From Patescibacteria group bacterium (GTDB lineage: Bacteria > Patescibacteriota > Saccharimonadia > Saccharimonadales > CAIOMD01): a DNA stretch of 5,377 bases. This document shows positions 1-5,377 of the stretch, one piece after another; the first letter of the stretch is position 1, and each line of letters opens with the position of its first letter. Made by a program: the position numbers and the translations under genes. A model generated the notes under the pieces. It saw only the letters and a list, made by a program, of their open reading frames with translations. It made no database searches and was not told the origin of the DNA. Location: positions 1-5,377 of the forward strand of contig JAUPVN010000096.1 of the NCBI GenBank assembly GCA_030917025.1, given 5' to 3'.

Positions 1-2448
1 CTACTGCCGCGGGGCAATGTATTGGCGATGTATAAAATTACCGTAAAAATCAAAATCTTTATTACAATCATGCACCGATTGACACACGGCTCCATCATTT
101 TTAGCATATGTTAAAAAAGTAACATATTTTTCTTGTACCTGATCTGGGCTTAGATTAGCTGGGAGTATCCTAACATGATACCCAAGGTAATATTGAATAT
201 CTTTAATATAATTAGTATCTACTAAAGATAGCTGAACAAGCTTATTTACGGCCTGATGATCACCATGATCTTCTTTTAAGATTAAATCAGCGGCTTGGGT
301 CCTAATAACATTAGGTTTATATGTACTAACTATTGTTCTTGTTATGTCTATTAATGAATCTTTGGTGTATGTGCTTAACCCGTCCACACTGCTAATATTT
401 TCTACATTGTTATCAAGCAATTGTTGTAAACTTTGTTTATTATTTACTCCATAACCTTCTCGGCCTCCGTCTGGTACCCTATAAAACACTAATCTAACCC
501 TGCCGTTTGTATATGATTTTAAGTGTATATCTTTATAATACAAATCATCAGATTCCCAATCTTCTTTAGATCCCAACATATGACTATATGCGGCCTTAGC
601 ACCCGCCTCTCGCTGTTGCTGATAATCTGGCAGCCCGTACGGGTCACCAGACGTTAAGTATAACGTTAAAATGCATTTTTGTGACTTAACATCTGTTTGC
701 ACATCTGGGTTCATAAATAATAAATCATCGTCTTGATGTGCAATAATTTGTACACTTTTACCATTTTTACAAAAGTTTTTATTATTTTTCACAATTGTAA
801 CATTGTTATTATAAGTATTAGCTTGACCCTGATGCACTAACCGCTCAACCCCATTTTTATAAATTAAAAGTTGTTTTTGGGCAGGCAAGTCTACTATAGC
901 AGTTGGCTTACCATAAAACTGCTCATATATGGCCTTAGTACATACTACATCCGTACTATTGGTTTTAGCTCCACCAACAATTACCGCAATTGGTTCGTTT
1001 CTTAAAATTGGTTTATACCATTCGCTACTAGATAAAATTGTTTGCTGATTTGTACAATTTACGGTTGGTACTATATTTATTTTGCTATTAGATTGTACTT
1101 TTAGAGGCATAACATCCCAATAATCACCAATTACATAAGATATATTGTTAGCCTTCATTTCTTTTATAACTTGCTCATAGCTTTGAATTCTTGATTGATA
1201 GTATTGCTCATTTTTATCCAAAACTATATAGCCTGTAGCAAAAGAACCAATGCAAGCAGCCATTAGCGCTATAAGTAAATATTTGTACAATTTTTTAGAT
1301 ATCTTTACGTTACGCGCATAAAGCGCTAAAGCCATAAAAACAGTTAAGTATATTATGCTTAAATATCGGCCATCTACTGGGTAATAATGATCTGTGCTAA
1401 CAAAAACTGCATACGCTACAATGCACACAAAAAACAAATAAATTATTGCTCTACGCCAATATAAAGAAAAATCTTTTTTACTATTTAATATTACTTTATA
1501 TAACGCATAAAAACCAAAAATCATAATAACTGCATTAAGCGCATAAAATAATATTCCTAAGTTCAGCAATAAACCAGGTTGATCTAAATATTGCTTAAGT
1601 GGAACCTGAAGCGGATTAGCACCAAATTGACTTGCCGTGTCAAATAACGCAAAAAATATTGCTTTAGCAATTTGAGAAACCGAGCTTACAAGCCCGTAAG
1701 GAGAAGCACCAACCCCACCTATAGATGTGATTTTACTTAAATTAATAATTGCAATAATTATAAACGCACCAAAAAACGCAATTATACTATTAAGCAGCCA
1801 CATACTAGCAGGTTTAATAATTTGCCTTTTCTTTAGCACTAAAGCAACAACGCCCATAAGTATTGCACCACCAATACTAAAACTTAAAAACAATCTATCA
1901 GATGCTATTAACAAACTAAGCACGCCCGCAGATAGCCAAAAATATATTGATCCAATTTTTTCTTTAGATCTAATAAGCATTAATATGGCAAAAACAAAAG
2001 CAATATATTCTGCATTTCTGGTAGTTATCATAGAAAAGTTTAAAGGTAGTAAAGCACCAACATGCGGTTCTAGCGGTATTAGCATAAAAGTACTTAAAAA
2101 TGCTAACATTACCAGTAAACTCATTTTCCATTCTTTGGTTATAAGCCTAAATAGTATTATAAAAAATAAAAATACTACTAAGTTCATTAACACAGTTACA
2201 ATAATAAACTGATAAGGCTGTGCACCAAGCAAGGCAATAATGTAAAATATTGGCCATTTTAATAAGAAACTATGGGTAGACGGGAAAAGTGCGCCCTTTA
2301 GCGTATCATTAGACCCAAACAACAAAACATCACTAAGCTGATCAGCGTTTAATAGCAAAATTTGACCATATCGCCAACTAAGCAATGTTAATAAAACTAT
2401 GGCAACAAATACCGTACTTAACCAAATAACCTTTGACTTATTTTTCAT
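1..2448 (-). CDS. GT-C-like multi-pass membrane protein fused to a C-terminal PIG-L/LmbE-type deacetylase domain
   Basis: Complete 815-residue protein; its TAG stop is the first three bases of the window. Residues 1-410 hold about 12-13 hydrophobic segments (roughly 7-25, 62-77, 80-103, 108-126, 146-160, 166-184, 187-205, 215-237, 258-270, 292-320, 333-352, 361-378, 389-409). The first loop carries acidic residues (NADQLSD, 34-40), as in the first outer loop of GT-C glycosyltransferases. Residues 412-535 form a small soluble domain (GDYWDVMPL, 441-449) like those following GT-C membrane domains. Residues 563-770 match the PIG-L/LmbE family: AHQDDD (570-575) is the zinc-binding AHPDDE-type motif and HGDH (728-731) is the second metal/catalytic motif. 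Known members remove N-acyl groups from amino sugars or related compounds. Positive residues before helix 1 and an odd helix count would place the C-terminal half outside the cell; six cysteines there fit that. The gene overlaps gtrA by 11 nt. The GT-C assignment is less certain than PIG-L, and the substrate is unknown. Confidence 0.82.
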   Translation of the reverse strand: MKNKSKVIWLSTVFVAIVLLTLLSWRYGQILLLNADQLSDVLLFGSNDTLKGALFPSTHSFLLKWPIFYIIALLGAQPYQFIIVTVLMNLVVFLFFIILFRLITKEWKMSLLVMLAFLSTFMLIPLEPHVGALLPLNFSMITTRNAEYIAFVFAILMLIRSKEKIGSIYFWLSAGVLSLLIASDRLFLSFSIGGAILMGVVALVLKKRQIIKPASMWLLNSIIAFFGAFIIIAIINLSKITSIGGVGASPYGLVSSVSQIAKAIFFALFDTASQFGANPLQVPLKQYLDQPGLLLNLGILFYALNAVIMIFGFYALYKVILNSKKDFSLYWRRAIIYLFFVCIVAYAVFVSTDHYYPVDGRYLSIIYLTVFMALALYARNVKISKKLYKYLLIALMAACIGSFATGYIVLDKNEQYYQSRIQSYEQVIKEMKANNISYVIGDYWDVMPLKVQSNSKINIVPTVNCTNQQTILSSSEWYKPILRNEPIAVIVGGAKTNSTDVVCTKAIYEQFYGKPTAIVDLPAQKQLLIYKNGVERLVHQGQANTYNNNVTIVKNNKNFCKNGKSVQIIAHQDDDLLFMNPDVQTDVKSQKCILTLYLTSGDPYGLPDYQQQREAGAKAAYSHMLGSKEDWESDDLYYKDIHLKSYTNGRVRLVFYRVPDGGREGYGVNNKQSLQQLLDNNVENISSVDGLSTYTKDSLIDITRTIVSTYKPNVIRTQAADLILKEDHGDHQAVNKLVQLSLVDTNYIKDIQYYLGYHVRILPANLSPDQVQEKYVTFLTYAKNDGAVCQSVHDCNKDFDFYGNFIHRQYIAPRQ

Positions 2449-2848
2449 GACCTACAAATATATATTTTTTATATATTAAATAATTCCAGCTTACAATAAA
2501 TACAATAGAAAACAATCTGGCTATATATATTGTAATATACGGTGCTAATAAACTTACAAACACTAAAGTAAATAAATAGTCCCAAGCTACTAATAGCCCA
2601 TATAAAACCATTTGTTTTGATACCACACCAACCGATTTTGTATGCTCTTTATATGTAAAAAACTTTTGCAACATAAATGCCACAACCAAACCTACCCAAA
2701 AAGAAATAGATACACTAATTTGCGTAGACAGGCTAAACACATCATGGGCAAACCATAAAACAACTAGTTCAAACACTAAAGAAGTCAAGCCAGCAATAAT
2801 ATACCTAATAAATTGTTTACTAAATATAGCTTTAAATTTATTTTGCAT
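2438..2848 (-). CDS. GtrA-like family membrane protein (putative polyprenyl-phosphate-sugar flippase)
   Basis: 136-residue protein with four predicted membrane helices at about residues 12-34, 43-64, 77-100 and 105-128, the usual size and layout of the GtrA/DPMS family (Pfam GtrA-like). Typical features are the opening FIRYIIAGLTSLVFE (13-27) and two related helix ends followed by basic/aromatic residues: FMLQKFFTYKE (58-68) and WNYLIYKKYIF (121-131). In characterised O-antigen glucosylation systems, GtrA is thought to help move lipid-linked glucose made by GtrB across the membrane. Here the neighbour upstream is a GtrB-like GT2 enzyme and the neighbour downstream is a GT-C-like protein, which supports the same role by context. 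The start codon lies inside the end of the GT2 gene (11-nt overlap), and the stop lies inside the start of the next gene (also 11 nt), so translation is probably coupled. No good Shine-Dalgarno precedes the ATG. Some GtrA-domain proteins have other or unknown roles, so flippase activity is inferred. Confidence 0.87.
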   Translation of the reverse strand: MQNKFKAIFSKQFIRYIIAGLTSLVFELVVLWFAHDVFSLSTQISVSISFWVGLVVAFMLQKFFTYKEHTKSVGVVSKQMVLYGLLVAWDYLFTLVFVSLLAPYITIYIARLFSIVFIVSWNYLIYKKYIFVGHEK

Positions 2849-3788
2849 CTTTATCTATGGTTGATTTAGAGTAATCTATAACAAATAAAGGCCTATTGGC
2901 AGATTGTGCCTGAATATGAGATAGGTATAATCCAATAATACCCTGAGACATTAAAACCATACCAACTAAAAATATAATTAAAACTCCCAGCATTGCTGTC
3001 CCGGTAAAATCAAGTAATAAGGGATCTCCTAAAATATACTGCTCAAAAATTATAAATAACCCTAATAGTAGCGCTAAGGGTGTAATTATAATACCAATAA
3101 AACCAAATATATATAACGGAACAGGAGTTAAAGATACAAAACTATCTGATGCTAATTTAATTAGTTTAGCAAAACTATATTTAGCAACACCAGCATGTCT
3201 TAAATTTGGTTCAAAATATACATAATCTCTGCTATACCCAAGCCAATCTATCAAACCACGATTAATACGATTGGTTTCTTGCATTTTTATAAATTCTGCT
3301 CTAACGTTTTTATCTATAAGTCTAAAATCGGTTGAATATGGTACTAACTTTACGTCAGAAAAAGCATTAAATAATTTATAAAATATACCCGATGCAAGTT
3401 TCTTAAAGCTAGAACCACCATGATTCTTTCTTACCCCAATAACTACAGCAGCGCCTTTTTGCCACTTGCTTATAAAGTTTGGTATATAAGAAACAGGGTG
3501 CTGGCCATCTCCGTCTAGGGTAATAACTGCATCGCCTTGAGCATAATAAATACCAGCACTAAGAGCAATTTCTTTACCAAAATTTCTAGACAACGAAACT
3601 AAAGATACTAATTTATTATCTGATACAATTTTTTTTAAGACTGCATAAGTATCATCTGTACTACCGTCATTAACATAAATAATTCTATATTCATCTTTCT
3701 GATTACTAATAAAATCTAATAATTTATCATTAAACTGCTGTAAACTATTTTGCTCATTATAAACGGGCACAACAACCGAAATTATCAT
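2838..3788 (-). CDS. GT2 family glycosyltransferase, GtrB/DPM1-like polyprenyl-phosphate sugar synthase
   Basis: 316-residue enzyme with an N-terminal GT-A domain. Visible family motifs are VPVYNE (7-12), the nucleotide-sugar-binding VNDGSTDDT (39-47), SRNFGKE (67-73), the metal-binding acidic motif DGDGQHP (92-98, where many GtrB proteins have D-x-D-L-Q-D-P), TDFRLI (153-158) and RHAGVAKYSF (197-206), equivalent to the R-x-G-x-SKY segment near the membrane. Two C-terminal membrane helices (about 223-247 and 264-290) match the tetrameric GtrB-type architecture. Known relatives transfer a sugar from UDP- or GDP-sugar to undecaprenyl or dolichyl phosphate at the cytoplasmic face. The sugar used here cannot be predicted. 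It is the first gene of a three-gene operon and overlaps the gtrA-like gene by 11 nt. The start at 3788 gives a normal N-terminus that begins directly with the first beta strand; an AAGG lies 13 nt upstream of the ATG, which is distant for a ribosome-binding site. Confidence 0.93.
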   Translation of the reverse strand: MIISVVVPVYNEQNSLQQFNDKLLDFISNQKDEYRIIYVNDGSTDDTYAVLKKIVSDNKLVSLVSLSRNFGKEIALSAGIYYAQGDAVITLDGDGQHPVSYIPNFISKWQKGAAVVIGVRKNHGGSSFKKLASGIFYKLFNAFSDVKLVPYSTDFRLIDKNVRAEFIKMQETNRINRGLIDWLGYSRDYVYFEPNLRHAGVAKYSFAKLIKLASDSFVSLTPVPLYIFGFIGIIITPLALLLGLFIIFEQYILGDPLLLDFTGTAMLGVLIIFLVGMVLMSQGIIGLYLSHIQAQSANRPLFVIDYSKSTIDKDAK

Positions 3789-3839
3789 ACTTATAGTTTA
3801 GCCTTAAATGATACTAAAAAACAAATAATACTAACCCGT

Positions 3840-3848
3840 AGATGCAAA
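3840..3848. repeat. Direct repeat AGATGCAAA, copy 1 (tRNA 3' side)
   Basis: The 9-base word AGATGCAAA is identical to the word at 3935-3943. Extended to 15 bases (3840-3854 against 3935-3949), the copies match at 13 positions. This copy lies 10 nt beyond the encoded CCA end of tRNA-Glu. It could be a duplication scar, a processing or recombination site, or chance in AT-rich DNA. Confidence 0.5.
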
Positions 3849-3858
3849 TATATTAATT

Positions 3859-3934
3859 TGGTGACCCCGGCGGGATTCGAACCCGCGATCTTCTGGATGA
3901 GAACCAGATATCCTAACCGCTAGACGACGGGGCC
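3859..3934 (-). tRNA. tRNA-Glu (anticodon CUC), CCA end encoded
   Basis: The minus strand folds as a full cloverleaf. The acceptor stem is GGCCCCG paired with CGGGGTC, with one G-U pair at 2-71. The D arm is GTCTAGCGGTTAGGAT. The anticodon arm TCTGG/CCAGA closes the loop TTCTCAT, placing CTC (complement of 3899-3901) at positions 34-36. The variable loop is AGATC, and the T arm GCGGG/CCCGC encloses TTCGAAT. A73 is followed directly by an encoded CCA (3861-3859). It decodes GAG. The overall sequence resembles other bacterial tRNA-Glu genes. No terminator follows it before the GT2 gene 70 nt downstream on the same strand. Confidence 0.97.
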
Positions 3935-3943
3935 AGATGCAAA
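3935..3943. repeat. Direct repeat AGATGCAAA, copy 2 (abuts tRNA 5' end)
   Basis: Second copy of the 9-base word found at 3840-3848. It starts at the base immediately adjoining the tRNA 5' end (3934), so it would form the last nine bases of the tRNA precursor leader. Confidence 0.5.
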
Positions 3944-3961
3944 CTTATTCTAATCTTTAAT

Positions 3962-3990
3962 ACTGTACTATAAATACAATAATGTGTCTA
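3962..3990 (-). promoter_or_regulatory. Candidate sigma70-type promoter for tRNA-Glu
   Basis: On the minus strand, TAGACA (3990-3985; 5 of 6 match to TTGACA) and TACAGT (3967-3962; 4 of 6 match to TATAAT) are separated by 17 nt. Transcription would begin near 3955, leaving a leader of about 20 nt before the tRNA. An overlapping TATAGT (3972-3967) is closer to the -10 consensus but has no -35 element at the right distance. This is a consensus match in AT-rich DNA only. Confidence 0.4.
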
Positions 3991-4001
3991 TCTCTGTTTT
4001 G

Positions 4002-4030
4002 TTGTTATTACCAACAGTGTAGGCTACAAT
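4002..4030 (+). promoter_or_regulatory. Candidate sigma70-type promoter for the histidine kinase gene
   Basis: TTGTTA (4002-4007; 4 of 6 match to TTGACA) and TACAAT (4025-4030; 5 of 6 match to TATAAT) are separated by an optimal 17 nt. Transcription would start near 4037, giving a leader of about 39 nt. A short inverted repeat, TGTTG (4000-4004) with CAACA (4012-4016), overlaps the -35 element and could be an operator, but arms of five bases are weak evidence. The promoter points away from the tRNA promoter and does not overlap it. Confidence 0.45.
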
Positions 4031-4075
4031 ATAAACATATGCATTATAAAAATATAAAAGCTGGGCAATCTTATA

Positions 4076-5323
4076 ATGTTTGGTTTTAAACAAAAATCTT
4101 CTAAAGATAATCAAGAACACGTATTAGCAAAAAGCTTGTTTGATGAAAAAACAAAGTCTGACATAATTTTAAACGCCATAGACGACGGTGTTGTTCTAAT
4201 AGATGCAAATAAAATAATCCAATCTTGTAACCCGGCTGCCGCAACAATTACCGGTTGGGCCCAAAAAGATGCAATTGGCGTACAGTACGACTCTGTAATT
4301 AAATTAGTTAACGATAAAAACGAGGCCTACCAACCCATAGAAAACCCATTCGAAAAAATATATCAATCTCTTGCCACGGTTAGAGACAACCACGCTAATA
4401 TTGTAACTAACAATAATGCTATTAAAGCAGCAGATATTGCCGTTACACCATTACTAGACCAACAAAAAAATATAACTGGCGCGGTAGCAATAATTAGAGA
4501 CGTTACATCTGAGCGCGAGGCAGAATCTCAAAGAGCAGAGTTTATTAGTACCGCCAGCCACGAAATGCGTACCCCAGTTGCCGCCATAGAGGGTTACCTT
4601 GCTCTAGCCCTTAACGATAAAGTCGCAAACATAGACCAAAAAGCTCGCGAATACCTAGAAAAGGCCCATTCTAGCACACAACATTTAGGCAAGTTGTTTC
4701 AAGATTTGCTTACTAGCGCCAAAGCAGAAGACGGACGTTTGCAAAATCACCCAGTTGTAGTAGAAATGGGAGCATACTTAGAACAACTAACAGAAGACTT
4801 ACGTTTTGCGGCGCAAAAAAAAGGTCTTAACATGGAATATTTAATTGGGGCAGACGGACAACAAAAAACCAATAACGTTACAAATGCAAAAGTAGTTAGG
4901 CCGCTCTATTATTGCCACATAGACCCAGATCGCCTGCGCGAAGTTATAACCAACTTATTTGATAACGCCGCCAAATATACAGATACCGGTACAATAAGCA
5001 TTGGTATTGCTGGAGACGACAAAGTTGTACAAATAAGAGTTCAAGACACAGGTCAGGGTATACCGGCAGATGATATATCTCATTTATTTGAGAAATTTTA
5101 TCGCGTAGATACCAGCGCAACTCGCACAGTGGGTGGCACGGGTTTGGGTCTTTTTATATGCCGCAAAATTATAGAGCTTTATAATGGCCGTATTTGGGTA
5201 GAAAGTCAACTAAATAAGGGCAGCACATTTTATATTAATTTACCAAGACTAGGTAATGAAAAAGCTCAGCAACTAAAATCTCAAGAAGAATCACTAGCAA
5301 ATACGGTAGGAGCATTACAATAA
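4076..5323 (+). CDS. Soluble PAS-domain sensor histidine kinase (HisKA/HATPase_c)
   Basis: 415-residue two-component sensor kinase with no membrane helix or signal peptide, so it probably senses inside the cell. A PAS domain spans about residues 26-145: it opens with IDDGVVLID (35-43), continues with CNPAAATITGW (51-61) and ends in the PAC-like segment GAVAIIRDVTSER (135-147). The HisKA domain follows, with H-box FISTASHEMRTP (156-167) and predicted phospho-acceptor His162. The ATPase domain has all boxes: N-box TNLFDNAAKYT (292-302), G1 DTGQGIP (324-330), F-box FEKFYR (338-343) and G2 GGTGLGLF (353-360). All catalytic residues appear intact. The layout resembles the kinase core of PhoR/VicK proteins without their membrane anchor. 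The start at 4076 is supported by an in-frame TAA at 4055-4057 and the absence of another ATG between them; no clear Shine-Dalgarno precedes it. The gene is visibly less AT-rich than the glycan operon. Signal and partner regulator are unknown. Confidence 0.95.
   Translation: MFGFKQKSSKDNQEHVLAKSLFDEKTKSDIILNAIDDGVVLIDANKIIQSCNPAAATITGWAQKDAIGVQYDSVIKLVNDKNEAYQPIENPFEKIYQSLATVRDNHANIVTNNNAIKAADIAVTPLLDQQKNITGAVAIIRDVTSEREAESQRAEFISTASHEMRTPVAAIEGYLALALNDKVANIDQKAREYLEKAHSSTQHLGKLFQDLLTSAKAEDGRLQNHPVVVEMGAYLEQLTEDLRFAAQKKGLNMEYLIGADGQQKTNNVTNAKVVRPLYYCHIDPDRLREVITNLFDNAAKYTDTGTISIGIAGDDKVVQIRVQDTGQGIPADDISHLFEKFYRVDTSATRTVGGTGLGLFICRKIIELYNGRIWVESQLNKGSTFYINLPRLGNEKAQQLKSQEESLANTVGALQ
5308..5312 (+). 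promoter_or_regulatory. Possible ribosome-binding site for the downstream partial gene
   Basis: AGGAG lies inside the last codons of the histidine kinase gene, 13 nt before the ATG at 5326. It is the best Shine-Dalgarno match next to any start in the window, but the spacing is longer than the usual 5-9 nt. It is the main support for the partial gene. Confidence 0.3.
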
Positions 5324-5325
5324 GC

Positions 5326-5377
5326 ATGACTATACAAAACGCTCATGCTACAATAATTGATAACAAGCTTAATAATA
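5326..5377 (+). CDS. Partial CDS, 5' end only, product unknown
   Basis: An ATG two bases after the histidine kinase stop opens a frame that stays free of stops to the window edge (17 codons, reading MTIQNAHATIIDNKLNN). The tight spacing and the upstream AGGAG suggest a gene co-transcribed with the kinase. A response regulator would be the expected partner, but the visible residues do not show a receiver-domain start (no hydrophobic strand followed by paired acidic residues). Seventeen codons without a stop carry little weight on their own. Confidence 0.45.
   Translation, partial: MTIQNAHATIIDNKLNN

Noticed and set aside
1727..2212. A 161-codon plus-strand reading frame opposite the membrane domain of the GT-C/PIG-L gene
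   Set aside because: It lies wholly antisense to a well-supported gene, is rich in Ile/Asn/Lys/Thr as expected from AT-rich reverse complement of hydrophobic codons, and shows no recognisable domain or upstream signal.
3789..3858. TATTAT-like -10 element before the GT2 gene
   Set aside because: The bases 17-18 nt upstream (ATATAT-like) do not resemble a -35 element and there is no extended -10 TG, so I do not call a promoter here.
4000..4016. Inverted repeat TGTTG/CAACA as a terminator hairpin
   Set aside because: The five-base stem with a seven-base loop has no T-run on either side; at most it could be an operator overlapping the -35 element, noted under the promoter.
4072..4077. Perfect TATAAT overlapping the histidine kinase start codon
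   Set aside because: A promoter here would start transcription inside the gene and lose the ATG at 4076; it is explained by AT-rich sequence before the start.
1..5377. CRISPR arrays, insertion sequences or phage genes
   Set aside because: No regularly spaced repeats, transposase motifs, terminal inverted repeats or phage structural genes are visible on either strand.

Overview
The window is AT-rich bacterial DNA. It holds four complete protein genes, one tRNA gene and the first codons of a probable fifth protein gene. The standard genetic code reads through every gene: TGG is used for Trp, the stops are TAA or TAG, and no in-frame TGA needs reassignment. Short overlapping genes, mostly weak Shine-Dalgarno sequences and the wording of the histidine-kinase H-box region suggest a Candidatus Saccharibacteria (TM7) or related Patescibacteria/CPR genome. 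That placement is an inference from style, not a database match.

Left part (1-3788, minus strand): a tight three-gene operon read from right to left. It encodes a GT2 polyprenyl-phosphate sugar synthase of the GtrB/DPM1 type with two C-terminal membrane helices, then a four-helix GtrA-type flippase-like protein, then an 815-residue protein that fuses a multi-pass GT-C-like membrane domain to a PIG-L/LmbE-type zinc deacetylase domain. The two gene junctions overlap by exactly 11 nt, and their sequences differ at only one base. The inferred pathway is: GT2 charges a lipid carrier with a sugar on the cytoplasmic face, GtrA helps it cross the membrane, and the fusion protein transfers the sugar to a surface acceptor and removes an N-acetyl (or similar acyl) group from a glycan outside the cell.

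Middle (3789-4075): an intergenic region carrying tRNA-Glu(CUC) on the minus strand, with its CCA end encoded. A near-identical short direct repeat lies on each side of the tRNA. A plausible minus-strand promoter serves the tRNA, and a separate plausible plus-strand promoter serves the histidine kinase. No terminator is visible between the tRNA and the GT2 gene, so read-through into the glycan operon is possible.

Right part (4076-5377, plus strand): a soluble PAS-HisKA-HATPase sensor kinase, followed after 2 nt by the start of another reading frame that runs off the window. No response regulator is recognisable in the visible part.

The most notable element is the GT-C/PIG-L fusion and the compact lipid-linked-sugar module it sits in. 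The substrate cannot be read from the sequence.
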